The notes under the pieces are model-generated. The model saw only the letters and a program-made list of their open reading frames with translations, was not told the origin of the DNA and did no database searches. The translations under genes and the position numbers were made by a program. Below are positions 34,769-45,223 of a stretch of 64,000 nucleotides of DNA, one piece after another (positions within the stretch are counted from its first letter, which is position 1; every line of letters begins with the position of its first letter). Origin of the DNA: Akkermansia muciniphila. GTDB lineage: Bacteria; Pseudomonadota; Gammaproteobacteria; Burkholderiales; Burkholderiaceae_C. The DNA is taken from contig CALQKH020000013.1 of the NCBI GenBank assembly GCA_943331105.2, positions 38,591 through 102,590 of the forward strand, in the 5' to 3' direction.

Positions 34769-36240
34769 AAGACAGCAAAGTCATCACCACCGAGCGCACG
34801 GCAGAGCGGATTTTGGTGTCCGACATTTTTGGCCGCGATGGCCAAAAGACGCAACGCCCGGATCACGGATTCTGGGAAGAAAAAGGGCGCCGCATCCCGA
34901 TCTATCACCACTGCGATGTGCTGGTCGTCGGTGGAGGCCCTTCGGGCACAGCCGCTGCCGCAGCAGCGGCACGGGAAGGGGCGGATGTGACTTTGCTGGA
35001 GCGCTACAACCACTTGGGCGGCTTGTCCACGGGTGGGCTGGTGATTTGGATCGACCGCATGAGTGATTGGACAGGTCAGCTGGTCATCCGCGGTTTTGCC
35101 GAAGAATTGTTTGACCGTTTGCCTGCTGATGCTGTAGCCGGGCCAGGCCCGAGTGAATGGGGCTCGACCGACAGCAGCAAAACCGCGCATTGGTCGCAGC
35201 GCACCGCGTCTTACCACGGCGTGGTCACCTGGTCGCCCACCGTGGACCCCGAGCGTCTGAAGCTGCTGAGTCAGCAGATCATTCTGGAGCGCGGCGTCAA
35301 ACTGGTCTACCACTCCTGGGCCGCATTGCCCATCGTGGAAGATGGCGCTGTTAAAGGCGTGGTGTTCGAGAGCAAGGAAGGCCGCATGGCGATCATGGCC
35401 AAGGTGGTGGTCGACGCCACGGGTGACGGCGATTTGTTTGGCCGTGCAGGTGCCGAGTTTGACACCGACATCGAAGAAGCCGATGTGCACCACAGCATGA
35501 ACACTGCCTTCATGCTGGGCGGCGTGGACATGAACCGCTGGATTGCGTTCAAGGCCGGGCAGCCCGAGGCCTTCACCGCTTTCATGGCCAAAGGGCGTGC
35601 GCAATGCGGTTTGTTCGAGCGACCCTTTGTGTCCTGGCGCAACGATGTGGCCTTGTTCATGGGTCCTCGACAAACCGGCTATTCGGCACTCGATGTGGAT
35701 GACCTGACCACGGTCGAAGTTCGCTCGCACCAGGCCATGGAGCAGCATCTGAATTACTACAAGCAATATGCGCCAGGCTTTGAAAATGCCTTCATGATGC
35801 TCAGCGCTCCGCAGATTGGGGTGCGCCACACGCGTCGCCTCAAAGGAGTGGGCGCGGTGCTGCGTTCGCAGTGGCCCGCTGGCGTGGCTCTGCCCGACGA
35901 GGTGGGCGTGTCGCCCGCCGTGTCGCCCGCATTTCCGAATATTTCCATTCCATATGGCGCCTTGGTGCCTGCCTCTTTGGACGGTTTGCTGGCCCCTGGA
36001 CGGCATTTGTCATGCGATAAGAATTCGCATGGCTTCATGCGCGAAATTCCCCAGTGCTGGATCACCGGCCAGGCTGCCGGCGTTGCCGCTGCCTTGGCGG
36101 TGGCGCAGGGTGTGGCGCCGCGCGCGGTGGACATTGCGCAGCTGCAAGCGCGTTTGCAAAAGCAAGGCGTGTATCTGCGGCCACAAGCACCAACCAACGT
36201 GCGCCCAGATACCACCACGGCCACCGAAAGCGCCGCATGA
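34765..36240 (+). CDS. FAD-dependent oxidoreductase (FAD_oxidored family)
   Basis: A 491-residue flavoprotein with the dinucleotide motif CDVLVVGGGPSGTAAAAAAAREGADVTLLER near residues 51-81, GGLSTGGLVIW beside it, VVVDATGDGDLFGRAGAEF in the middle, and a C-terminal FAD contact around SHGFMREIPQCWITGQAAGVAAALA. This matches the FAD_oxidored (PF12831-like) group. No signal peptide. Overlaps both neighbours by four bases (ATGA), so it belongs to the AcnX operon and probably oxidises the substrate or an intermediate. Confidence 0.88.
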   Translation: MKDSKVITTERTAERILVSDIFGRDGQKTQRPDHGFWEEKGRRIPIYHHCDVLVVGGGPSGTAAAAAAAREGADVTLLERYNHLGGLSTGGLVIWIDRMSDWTGQLVIRGFAEELFDRLPADAVAGPGPSEWGSTDSSKTAHWSQRTASYHGVVTWSPTVDPERLKLLSQQIILERGVKLVYHSWAALPIVEDGAVKGVVFESKEGRMAIMAKVVVDATGDGDLFGRAGAEFDTDIEEADVHHSMNTAFMLGGVDMNRWIAFKAGQPEAFTAFMAKGRAQCGLFERPFVSWRNDVALFMGPRQTGYSALDVDDLTTVEVRSHQAMEQHLNYYKQYAPGFENAFMMLSAPQIGVRHTRRLKGVGAVLRSQWPAGVALPDEVGVSPAVSPAFPNISIPYGALVPASLDGLLAPGRHLSCDKNSHGFMREIPQCWITGQAAGVAAALAVAQGVAPRAVDIAQLQARLQKQGVYLRPQAPTNVRPDTTTATESAA

Positions 36241-37520
36241 AACTCTCGTCGCAAGAGCAAGCCATGTTCGATGGTGCGCAAGGACCGGCAGTTCAAAAAG
36301 CCATGGACTTGCTGGTGCGCTATGGCCGTGCCTTGGGTGCCGAGCGCCTGGTGGAAACGAACAACGTCGTGGCTTCGGTCAGTGCCACAACGCCCTTCAT
36401 GCGTGACTTTGCCCGTCAGAACGGGGGCATGGACGCGGTGTTCTCGCAGTTCAGCTTGGACAGCGACGAGGTGGTGAAGATCCCCAAGATCAAGGCCTTC
36501 ACCACCCACACGCAACTGGGCTTTGATCCGGAACAGGCCCCCCGCATGGGCGTGGACGAAGAGGCGGTGCATTTCTTTCGCAAAGGCGAGGCCTTCACCA
36601 CGGGTCTGGGCATTCAGGCCACCAACACCTGCACGCCTTATCAGGTGGGCAACATCCCCACGCGAGGCGAGCACTGCGCTTGGATGGAGTCATCGGCAGT
36701 GGTCTATTGCAACTCGGTGCTGGGCGCGCGCACCAACACCGAAGGCCGGGAAAGCGTAGGCGCTGCCATGCTCACGGGCCGCATTCCGTATTGGGGTTAT
36801 CACCTCGACGAAAATCGATTGGGCACTCACCTGATCGAGGTGGCCACGCCCATTGAATCCACCGCAGACTGGGGTTTGCTGGGTTACTGGATCGGCGACA
36901 AGTTGCAAGAAAAAGTGCCGGTGGTCACCGGCATTGGCAAAACGCCCAACTTGGCCCGGCTCAAACATTTTGGGGCGTCGGCTTCGTCTTCGGGGGGCGT
37001 GGAGATGTACCACATCGTGGGCATCACACCCGAGGCGATGACCCTGGAGCAGGCCTTAGGCCAGCGCAAGCCGACAGAGGTTTTGCGCTTTGATGCGCGT
37101 GAAAAACAAGTTATTTTGGACAAGCTCAACAGCACCGGAAAAGACACAAAAGTGGACTATGTGATGCTGGGTTGCCCGCACTACAGCATGGAGCAGTTGT
37201 GGGAGCTGACACAACTGATCGAGGGCCGAAAGGTCCACCCTGATTGCGAGTTGTGGATTTTCACGCCGCGCAGCACCAAGGCTTTGTGTGATCAAAACGG
37301 CTTCACCCACATCATTGAAGCAGCCGGTGGGCACATCCTCTCGGACAGTTGCTCAGCCATGAGCCGGGCCATGCCCAAAGGCACGCGCGTGGTGGCCATG
37401 GACTCGGCCAAACAAACCCATTACTTGCCCGCCATCTTGGGCGTACAGGCCTGGTTTGGCAGCACCGCAGATTGCGTGGAAGCCGCTTGCACGGGACGCT
37501 GGCAAGGGGGTCTGACATGA
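36237..37520 (+). CDS. Aconitase X, large (catalytic) subunit
   Basis: A 427-residue protein of the AcnX/DUF521 family. LSSQEQAMFDGAQGPAVQKAMDLLVRYG at the N-terminus, then ATNTCTPYQVGNIPTRGEH with a probable cluster Cys, VVYCNSVLGARTN, VMLGCPHYSMEQLWEL and HILSDSCSAM supply conserved cysteines for an Fe-S cluster. Known bacterial members dehydrate cis-3-hydroxy-L-proline and archaeal ones mevalonate 5-phosphate. The gene starts inside the stop of the FAD gene; 61 extra residues in the track are not real. Confidence 0.9.
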   Translation: MKLSSQEQAMFDGAQGPAVQKAMDLLVRYGRALGAERLVETNNVVASVSATTPFMRDFARQNGGMDAVFSQFSLDSDEVVKIPKIKAFTTHTQLGFDPEQAPRMGVDEEAVHFFRKGEAFTTGLGIQATNTCTPYQVGNIPTRGEHCAWMESSAVVYCNSVLGARTNTEGRESVGAAMLTGRIPYWGYHLDENRLGTHLIEVATPIESTADWGLLGYWIGDKLQEKVPVVTGIGKTPNLARLKHFGASASSSGGVEMYHIVGITPEAMTLEQALGQRKPTEVLRFDAREKQVILDKLNSTGKDTKVDYVMLGCPHYSMEQLWELTQLIEGRKVHPDCELWIFTPRSTKALCDQNGFTHIIEAAGGHILSDSCSAMSRAMPKGTRVVAMDSAKQTHYLPAILGVQAWFGSTADCVEAACTGRWQGGLT

Positions 37521-37957
37521 GTGAAATCTTGACCAAAATCATCTTGCGTGGTCGCTGCGTGGTCCCCGGCGTGAGCGAAGGCGAGGCGCTGGTTACCGGT
37601 CAGCAGATTTCGGGTTGGGGGGGCATTGACTCTCGCACCGGCACGATCGTGGAGACGCGCCACGAATTGCGAGACATCAGTTTTGCCGGCAAGGTGCTGG
37701 TTTTTCCTGGCGCCAAAGGTTCCTCGGGTTGGTCCAATGCTTTTCATTTGACGCGTACCTTTGGCGTCGCCCCCGCAGCCATGTTGTTCAATGAAATGAC
37801 CACCAAAGTGGCGCTGGGCGCGGTGGTCACCCGTGCGCCGTGCATGACCGATTTTGACCAGAATCCGCTGGATGTGATCGAGACCGGCGATTGGGTTCGG
37901 GTCGACGCGGATCAAGGCGTGGTGGAAATCACCAAACGTCCATCTTCTCAACCCTAG
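37517..37957 (+). CDS. Aconitase X, small swivel subunit (DUF126)
   Basis: A 146-residue swivel-domain protein (VSEGEALVTGQQISGWGGIDSRTGTIVE, DISFAGKVLVFPGAKGSSGWSNAFHL, GAVVTRAPCMTDFDQNPLDVIETGDWV). The G-S-S motif after PGAKG is the substrate-phosphate or carboxylate loop of AcnX small subunits. It completes the catalytic unit with the large subunit, which it overlaps by four bases. Confidence 0.9.
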   Translation: MSEILTKIILRGRCVVPGVSEGEALVTGQQISGWGGIDSRTGTIVETRHELRDISFAGKVLVFPGAKGSSGWSNAFHLTRTFGVAPAAMLFNEMTTKVALGAVVTRAPCMTDFDQNPLDVIETGDWVRVDADQGVVEITKRPSSQP

Positions 37958-37967
37958 GAGTTTTTGC

Positions 37968-38930
37968 ATGCGTTTATTTCTTCGTTTTGCACCGTTGGTG
38001 TTGATGGGTAGTTGCTTGAGTTGGGGTCCTGCGATGGGTGCCGATTTCCCCTCCAAAACCGTGCGTCTGGTGGTGCCCTTTCCGCCAGGCGGTGCCACAG
38101 ATGCCTTGGCTCGCCTGATGGCCGAAAAGCTCAGCGACAAGTGGAAGCAGCCGGTCATCGTGGACAACAAGCCCGGAGCCAACACGGCCATCGGGACCGA
38201 TGTGGTGGCCAAATCTGCGCCCGACGGTCATGTGGTGGGCATCGTCACCGGATCGCATGTGACCAACCCCTTGTTGGGTGCCAAATTGCCATACGACACG
38301 CTCAAGGACTTGACGGGTGTGATGATGCTGACCCGGTTTCACATGGGCATTTATGCACATCCTTCCTTGCCTGCCAACACGCCGGCAGAATTGATCGAAC
38401 TGGCCAAGCAAAAACCGCCATTGGCCTACGCCGCAGCCACCACCCAGTCGTATTTGGGCATGAGCCTGCTCAACATGATGACCAAATCTCCCATGGAGTA
38501 CGTCGCCTACAAGGGCAGTGCGCAAGCCATCAATGATGTTTTGGGTGGTCACATCAAACTGATGATTGATCCCGTCCTGCACAGCACGTTGCAGCACGTG
38601 CAATCGGGCAAGCTCAAACTGATCGGCACGCTCAGCACCAAGCCCGCAGATTTGACGCCCAACATCCCGGCTTTTGGCAAGCTGGTGCCAGGGTATGACT
38701 TTTCGGGTGTCTTTGGTCTGGTCGCGCGCGCGGGCACGCCCCCGGCCTTGGTCAGGCAAATACGCCAAGACTTTGCCAGTGTGATGCAGCAGCCCGAGGT
38801 GGCCGAGCGCATTCGATCCATCGGCCAAGAGGCAATCGCCTCTACCCCTGAGGAATACAACGCCTACATTCTTGAAGAAATGAAGAAATGGGCGCCTGTG
38901 GTCCAAGCCACTGGCGCCAAGATTGATTGA
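37968..38930 (+). CDS. Bug/TctC substrate-binding protein (first of tandem pair)
   Basis: A 320-residue exported binding protein (signal LRFAPLVLMGSCLSWGPAMGADF). The Bug motifs are VRLVVPFPPGGATDALARLM, VIVDNKPGANTAIGTDVVAKSAPDGH and EYVAYKGSAQAINDVLGGH. Ten bases after the AcnX small-subunit gene, so it is in the operon and probably binds its substrate in the periplasm. Confidence 0.93.
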   Translation: MRLFLRFAPLVLMGSCLSWGPAMGADFPSKTVRLVVPFPPGGATDALARLMAEKLSDKWKQPVIVDNKPGANTAIGTDVVAKSAPDGHVVGIVTGSHVTNPLLGAKLPYDTLKDLTGVMMLTRFHMGIYAHPSLPANTPAELIELAKQKPPLAYAAATTQSYLGMSLLNMMTKSPMEYVAYKGSAQAINDVLGGHIKLMIDPVLHSTLQHVQSGKLKLIGTLSTKPADLTPNIPAFGKLVPGYDFSGVFGLVARAGTPPALVRQIRQDFASVMQQPEVAERIRSIGQEAIASTPEEYNAYILEEMKKWAPVVQATGAKID

Positions 38931-38960
38931 CCTTAATCCCCTTGCACATCAGGAGACCCC

Positions 38961-39941
38961 ATGACACACCCTATTTCTCGTCGTTCTTTTGGTTTGAGTG
39001 TGACGGCTGCAGCGGCAACGGCTGTCGCGCCGCAAGTGTTTGCGCAGCCCAGCTTTCCCAGCAAGCCCGTGACCTTGATCGTGCCCAACGCGCCGGGTGG
39101 CGCCATTGATATCCTGGCACGCTCGCTGCAACAGCACCTGCAGTCTGTGTGGGGCCAGTCCGTCATTGTGGAGTACAAACCAGGCGCTGGCACCGCCTTG
39201 GGCACTGACTTCGCAGCCAAGGCGACGCCCGATGGGCACACGCTGTGTTTGGTGGCCACCCCGCATGTGATCAATCCGGCTTTGCGTCAATTGCCGTTTG
39301 ACACCGTCAAAGATCTCTCAGGCATCACCATTTTGGGAACGTCCAATGTCCTCATTTCAGCCACGCCCGCTTATGCGGCCAACAACCTCAAGGATGTGAT
39401 GGAGCTGGTCAAGAAAAACCCGACCAAGTTCGCTTATGCAAGCCCGGGCAGTGGCAGCTCCATGCACTTTGCGATGGAGTTGCTCAAGCAACGCGCGGGA
39501 ATCGAGTTGTTGCATGCCCCCTTCAAAGGCAGTGGCCCGGCTTACCCGGAGGTTTTTTCCGGGCGCATCGACTTTTTGGTGGATCCCTTGTTCTCCAGCT
39601 TGCCGCATGTTAAGTCGGGCAGGCTCAAACCGATCGCAGTGACAGGGCCGCGCCGTTCACCCTTGGCCCCCGAAATTCCCACAGTGGCCGAGCTTTATCC
39701 GGGCTTCAATGTGCAAAGTATGTTTGGCATGGTGGTGGCCAGTGGCACGCCGCGCAACGTGGTCCAAAAAATCTATGCCGATTTGATCACCGTCTTGAAA
39801 AAGCCCGAAGTGATTGAAAAAATGGCCTCTTTGGGTTTGGAGCCCAATCCCATCACACCTGAGCAGTTCGATGTGACCATCAAGGAAGACATCGAGCGCT
39901 GGACCAAGCTGGTCAAGAGTGCGAACATCAAACTGGATTGA
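38961..39941 (+). CDS. Bug/TctC substrate-binding protein (second of tandem pair)
   Basis: A 326-residue exported binding protein with an RR signal (HPISRRSFGLSVTAAAATAV). Motifs are VTLIVPNAPGGAIDILARSL, VIVEYKPGAGTALGTDFAAKATPDGH and APFKGSGPAYPEVFSGRIDFLVDP. It differs clearly from the preceding Bug, so the pair may serve two ligands, or a substrate and a related compound, of the same pathway. Confidence 0.93.
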   Translation: MTHPISRRSFGLSVTAAAATAVAPQVFAQPSFPSKPVTLIVPNAPGGAIDILARSLQQHLQSVWGQSVIVEYKPGAGTALGTDFAAKATPDGHTLCLVATPHVINPALRQLPFDTVKDLSGITILGTSNVLISATPAYAANNLKDVMELVKKNPTKFAYASPGSGSSMHFAMELLKQRAGIELLHAPFKGSGPAYPEVFSGRIDFLVDPLFSSLPHVKSGRLKPIAVTGPRRSPLAPEIPTVAELYPGFNVQSMFGMVVASGTPRNVVQKIYADLITVLKKPEVIEKMASLGLEPNPITPEQFDVTIKEDIERWTKLVKSANIKLD

Positions 39942-39975
39942 CCCCCAGCCCACCAGCAGATAGACAGGTCACAGC

Positions 39976-40851
39976 ATGCACATTGAAAAACTCTCACCTT
40001 TTGCTGGGCGTGTCACCGGAATCGATTTGGCGCAGGTGTCATCTGCCCTGGCAGATGACATCCGGTCCGCGATGGACCAGCACGGTGTTCTGGTGTTTCC
40101 GGCGCAGCACTTGAGTCAGGATGCGCAAATCGCATTCGCGCAGGCCATGGGCCCACTGGAGCTGGGTTTTCGCAAAATCAAGACGGGTGCGCACCGCTTG
40201 AAATACAACGAGCTGGCCGATATTTCCAACGTCACGCCCGATGGCGAAATAGCAGCTCGCGAGCACACCAAGATCGTCAGCAACTTGGCCAATCAGTTGT
40301 GGCACAGCGACAGCTCTTTTCAGAAGCCGCGTGCCAAGTACTCCATGCTGTCAGCTTCGGTGGTTCCCGCATTTGGGGGGGAGACCGAGTTTGCTGATTT
40401 GCGCCTGGCCTATGACGCGCTACCGGACTGGCGTAAAGCTCAGGTGTCCGGATTGAACGCGGTTCATTCGGCCCTGCATTCGCGCTTCATACTGGGCGAT
40501 ACACAGTACACACCAGAACAAATCGCCATGTTCCCGCCAGTGGTCTGGCCCCTGGTGCAAACCGATCCAAGCACAGGGAGAAAGATCCTGTTTGTCGGCG
40601 CTCACATCCGTGAAATCCAAGGCATGGTCTTGGCCGAAAGTCGATTGTTGGTCATGGACTTGCTGGAGCACGCCACACAGCGGGCCTTCGTTTATTCCCA
40701 CCAATGGCAAGTGGGTGACCTGGTGATGTGGGACAACACTGCCACCGTGCACCGTGGTCGTTACTTTGATTTGAGTGAGCGCCGTGAATTGCGACGCGCC
40801 ACCACCCAAGAGGTACAAGCCTCGCCTGAGGCTCAGGCTTTACCCGGCTGA
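39976..40851 (+). CDS. TauD/TfdA-family Fe(II)/2-oxoglutarate dioxygenase
   Basis: A 291-residue dioxygenase. The iron ligands are in LWHSDSSFQ (HxD) and [11 protein letters not shown] (His), and the 2-oxoglutarate Arg is in LRRATT. The substrate channel segment [34 protein letters not shown] is typical of the TfdA/TauD group. Last gene of the AcnX operon, 34 bp after the second Bug. It probably hydroxylates the imported compound, supplying a hydroxylated substrate for the dehydratase step. Confidence 0.9.
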   Translation: MHIEKLSPFAGRVTGIDLAQVSSALADDIRSAMDQHGVLVFPAQHLSQDAQIAFAQAMGPLELGFRKIKTGAHRLKYNELADISNVTPDGEIAAREHTKIVSNLANQLWHSDSSFQKPRAKYSMLSASVVPAFGGETEFADLRLAYDALPDWRKAQVSGLNAVHSALHSRFILGDTQYTPEQIAMFPPVVWPLVQTDPSTGRKILFVGAHIREIQGMVLAESRLLVMDLLEHATQRAFVYSHQWQVGDLVMWDNTATVHRGRYFDLSERRELRRATTQEVQASPEAQALPG

Positions 40852-40886
40852 AAGTGGGCACGTTCAGAGGTTTTTACAATAGGGGC

Positions 40887-41926
<1,040 letters not shown>

Positions 41927-41933
<7 letters not shown>

Positions 41934-41950
41934 GCGGTCACGCTCAGGCC
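41927..41950. terminator. Hairpin between the convergent metH and otnK genes
   Basis: GGCCTGAGCG and CGCTCAGGCC are perfect 10-bp arms around GTCA, and include the metH stop codon. No T-run on either side, so probably a strong 3' hairpin acting for both convergent transcripts. Confidence 0.6.
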
Positions 41951-41961
41951 GTTCAGGTCAT

Positions 41962-43230
41962 TCAGGCCAGCGCGCCGAAAGCTTTGCTGAAAAAGTCTTC
42001 GGTGCCGAAGTTGCCCGACTTGAGGGTGATGTGAATCCCGCCAGTGGCTGATGGTGCATGGCACCACGGCACGCCGGGGTCGATCTGCGGGCCAATTTGC
42101 AGCTGCGCAATGCCCAGTGCCTGCACGCAAGCGCCCGAGGTTTCGCCACCGGCGACCACCAATTGACGCACGCCCAAACCCAGCAGGCCACGCGCCACGG
42201 CGGCCAGTGCGTGTTCGACCAAAGCCCCAGCTTCTGCCACGCCCAGTTGTGCCTGCACGGCTTTGACGGCATCGGGCTCGGCGGTGGAGTACACCAGCAC
42301 CGGGCCGTCTTTCAAAAGCGGCGTGGCCCAGGCCAGCACCTGCTGCACCACGGCATCGCTTTGGCCATGCATCAGACTGGCGGGGGCGATGGCCATGGCG
42401 GGTCGCCCCGTGGCTTTGAAGTGCGCCACTTGCGCGTTGGTGGCCACCGAGCAGCTGCCCGACACCACCGCTTGTAGGCCTGATGCCGCAGGTAACTGGC
42501 TGGCTTGCAGCGAAGGCTTGAGGCCAAAGTTGGCGGGCAGGCCAATGGCCACGCCCGAACCCGCAGTGACCAGCGGCATGCCTTTCAAGGCAGGCCCGAG
42601 CAGGTGCAGGTCGGCGTTGCTGGTCGCGTCCACGACGGCCACGCCCACACCTTCGGCACGCAGCTCGGCCATGCGTTCGCGGATGGCCGCTTCGCCTTGC
42701 CCCACGGTTTTGTGGTCGATCAGGCCCACTTTGCGCTTCGTTTGCGCCTGCATCACGCGCACCAAATTCGGGTCCGTCATGGGCGTGAGCGGGTGGTTTT
42801 GCATGCCCGATTCGTTGAGCAGTACGTTGCCTGCGAACAGGTAACCCTTGAATACGGTGCGGCCGTTGTCCGGAAAGGCCGGGGTCGCGATGGTGAAGTC
42901 GGTGCCCAGCGCGTCCATCAGTGCTTCGGTCACCGGGCCGATGTTGCCTTCGGGCGTGCTGTCAAAGGTGGAGCAGTATTTGAAATAGATTTGCTGCGCA
43001 CCTTGGGCTTGCAACCACTTCAAGGCTTCCAGCGATTGCGCGATGGCCTCGGCAGCTGGGTTGGTCCGCGACTTGAGCGCCACCACCACCGCGTCAACCT
43101 CAGCCACCAAAGGGGCTGTGGGCACGCCAATGGTTTGCACCACCCGCATGCCCGAGCGGACCAGGTTGTTGGCCAGATCGGTCGCGCCGGTAGAGTCGTC
43201 TGCAATGCATCCGAGTTTCAGTTTGCTCAT
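41962..43230 (-). CDS. otnK: 3-oxo-tetronate kinase (DUF1537 four-carbon acid sugar kinase)
   Basis: A 422-residue DUF1537 kinase. The N-terminal substrate domain has LGCIADDSTGATDLANNLVRSGM and FKYCSTFDSTPEGNIGPV; the C-terminal nucleotide domain has VVSGSCSVATNAQV, LVVAGGETSGACVQALG and LKSGNFGTEDFFSKA. In the L-threonate pathway OtnK phosphorylates 3-oxo-tetronate. It overlaps ltnD by four bases. The aldolase OtnC and isomerase OtnI are not in this window. Related to the second DUF1537 kinase at 52 kb. Confidence 0.9.
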   Translation of the reverse strand: MSKLKLGCIADDSTGATDLANNLVRSGMRVVQTIGVPTAPLVAEVDAVVVALKSRTNPAAEAIAQSLEALKWLQAQGAQQIYFKYCSTFDSTPEGNIGPVTEALMDALGTDFTIATPAFPDNGRTVFKGYLFAGNVLLNESGMQNHPLTPMTDPNLVRVMQAQTKRKVGLIDHKTVGQGEAAIRERMAELRAEGVGVAVVDATSNADLHLLGPALKGMPLVTAGSGVAIGLPANFGLKPSLQASQLPAASGLQAVVSGSCSVATNAQVAHFKATGRPAMAIAPASLMHGQSDAVVQQVLAWATPLLKDGPVLVYSTAEPDAVKAVQAQLGVAEAGALVEHALAAVARGLLGLGVRQLVVAGGETSGACVQALGIAQLQIGPQIDPGVPWCHAPSATGGIHITLKSGNFGTEDFFSKAFGALA

Positions 43231-44126
43231 GCTTTGCCCTTCGGCAACTCAATGCCCGGGAAAATTTTGATGACCGCGCTGTCGTCTTCTTTGGCAAAGC
43301 CTGCGGTGCTGGCTTGCATGAACATCTGGTGCGCGGTGCTGGACAGTGGCAGTGGGAACTTGCTGGCGCGCGCCATGTCGAGCACCAGCCCCAAATCCTT
43401 CACAAAAATGTCCACCGCCGACAGAGGCGTGTAGTCGGCCGCCAGCACATGGGCCATGCGGTTTTCAAACATCCAGCTGTTGCCGGCGCTGTGGGTGATC
43501 ACCTCGTACAAAGCGGCGGCGTCCACGCCCTCGCGCAAGCCCAGCGCCATGGCCTCAGCCGCAGCGGCAATGTGCACGCCCGCCAACAATTGGTTGATGA
43601 TCTTGACCTTGCTGCCCGCGCCCGCGCTGTCGCCCAGCTTGTAAACCTTGGCGGCCATGGCGTTCAAGAACGGCTCGGCCAGGGCATAGGCCTCGGGCTT
43701 GGCGGCGGTCATCATGGTCATCTGGCCACTGGCGGCTTTGGCCGCACCGCCTGAGATGGGCGCATCCACATAGCGCAAACCCATGGCTTCGAGCCGTGCC
43801 TCCAAGGCCACCGACCAGTTCGGGTCGACGGTGGAGCACATCACGAACACGCTGCCGGGCTTCATGCTGGCGGCGCAACCTGGGGCGGTGCCATCGCCAA
43901 ACAACACGGTTTCGGTCTGTGCGGCATTCACCACCACCGACACGACCACATCACACGCCGCACCCAAAGAGGCCAGCGTGTCGTGCGCTGTGCCGCCCGC
44001 GTTCGTGAACGCCTCGGCCACTTCGCGGCGCACATCAAACACCTGCACGCTGTGCCCGGCGCGGCGCAACGAAGCGGCCATGCCCGAGCCCATGGCCCCC
44101 AAACCAATCAAACCGACTGTTGTCAT
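43227..44126 (-). CDS. ltnD: L-threonate dehydrogenase-like enzyme
   Basis: A 299-residue beta-hydroxyacid dehydrogenase: VGLIGLGAMGSGMAASLRRAGH (NAD site), YVDAPISGGAAKAASGQMTMM (substrate signature) and catalytic Lys in GSKVKIINQLLAGVHI. LtnD oxidises L-threonate to 2-oxo-tetronate; the overlap with otnK supports this role over other hydroxyacids. It lies 52 bp after a Bug gene in the same operon. Confidence 0.87.
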   Translation of the reverse strand: MTTVGLIGLGAMGSGMAASLRRAGHSVQVFDVRREVAEAFTNAGGTAHDTLASLGAACDVVVSVVVNAAQTETVLFGDGTAPGCAASMKPGSVFVMCSTVDPNWSVALEARLEAMGLRYVDAPISGGAAKAASGQMTMMTAAKPEAYALAEPFLNAMAAKVYKLGDSAGAGSKVKIINQLLAGVHIAAAAEAMALGLREGVDAAALYEVITHSAGNSWMFENRMAHVLAADYTPLSAVDIFVKDLGLVLDMARASKFPLPLSSTAHQMFMQASTAGFAKEDDSAVIKIFPGIELPKGKA

Positions 44127-44178
44127 CTCACGTCTCCATTTTCAATCGATGCAATTTAAATTTTGCAAACCGCGAGGC

Positions 44179-45153
44179 TCAATCCAAAGTGATCTTGGCA
44201 AAAGCGGCCACTTTTTTCCATTGCGCTGCATCTGCCTGCATGAAGTTGCCCAATCCTTGGGCATTGGCCCACGCGGGTTCGGCGCCAGCTTTGAGCATGG
44301 CGGTTTTGACCTCGGGCTGACTGGCTACGCGTTCCAATGCTTGTTCCAGTTTTTGCAGCACGGGGGCAGGCAAGCCTGCAGGCGCCGCGACACCAAACCA
44401 AGCGAACACCTGGTAGCCCTTCATGCCTGCTTCTTCCATGGTGGGCACGCCGGGCAAAGCGCTGCTGCGCTGGGGCGTGGTGACGGCCAAGGCTTTGAGC
44501 TTGCCGCCGTTGATCAGGCCCAGCGCCGAGGGCAGGTTGTCAAACATCATGTTCACTTCGCCCGCCATCAGGCCCGTCAGGCCCGCTGCTGCACCCCGGT
44601 AAGGGATGTGCGTGACGAACGCGCCCGACTGGCTTTTGTACAGTTCGGCGCTCAGGTGCAAAGAGGTGCCCTGTCCGTTGGATGCGTAGTTGAGCTGGCC
44701 CGGCTTGGATTTGGCCAGCGCCGTGAGGTCAGCCAAGGTGTTGATGCCTGCGCTTGGATTGACCATGAGCACATTGGGCACGCGGCCCAGCAGGGCCACC
44801 GGGGCAATTTGCTCAGGCTTGTAGGGCAGTTTGCTGTACAGCGCGGGGCTGATCGTCAGCGGGGGCGAGGCCATGAGCAAGGTGAAGCCATCGGCCGCTG
44901 CGCGCGCCGCCTCGGCCGCCCCTAGGTTGCCACCGGCACCCGGTTTGTTGTCAATGACGATGGGCTGGCCCAGCTCCAGCGCCAGTTTGGGTGCCACCAA
45001 GCGGGCCATGTTGTCGATCAGGCCGCCGGGTGGAAAAGGCACCACCAGCTTGATAGGCCGTGAGGGCCAAGCTTGGGCCACAGCGGTGGAGGCCAAAAAG
45101 GGCGTGACGGCCAGCCAAACGGCAGCGACCGTGGTCCAAGTTCTACGTTGCAT
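44179..45153 (-). CDS. Bug/TctC substrate-binding protein of the threonate-like operon
   Basis: A 324-residue exported protein (signal RTWTTVAAVWLAVTPFLASTAVAQA). Motifs are IKLVVPFPPGGLIDNMARLV, VIDNKPGAGGNLGAAEAARAAADGFT and THIPYRGAAAGLTGLMAGE. The ATG at 45153 replaces the track's 51-residue extension. Between a lactonase-like gene and ltnD, it is a candidate binding protein for threonate or its lactone. Confidence 0.92.
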   Translation of the reverse strand: MQRRTWTTVAAVWLAVTPFLASTAVAQAWPSRPIKLVVPFPPGGLIDNMARLVAPKLALELGQPIVIDNKPGAGGNLGAAEAARAAADGFTLLMASPPLTISPALYSKLPYKPEQIAPVALLGRVPNVLMVNPSAGINTLADLTALAKSKPGQLNYASNGQGTSLHLSAELYKSQSGAFVTHIPYRGAAAGLTGLMAGEVNMMFDNLPSALGLINGGKLKALAVTTPQRSSALPGVPTMEEAGMKGYQVFAWFGVAAPAGLPAPVLQKLEQALERVASQPEVKTAMLKAGAEPAWANAQGLGNFMQADAAQWKKVAAFAKITLD

Positions 45154-45223
45154 GGGATCTGATTCCTGATTTGAATTGATCAGGTCATCATACAAATTTT
45201 GAGTGGGCTTGGTATCAGGGTGA

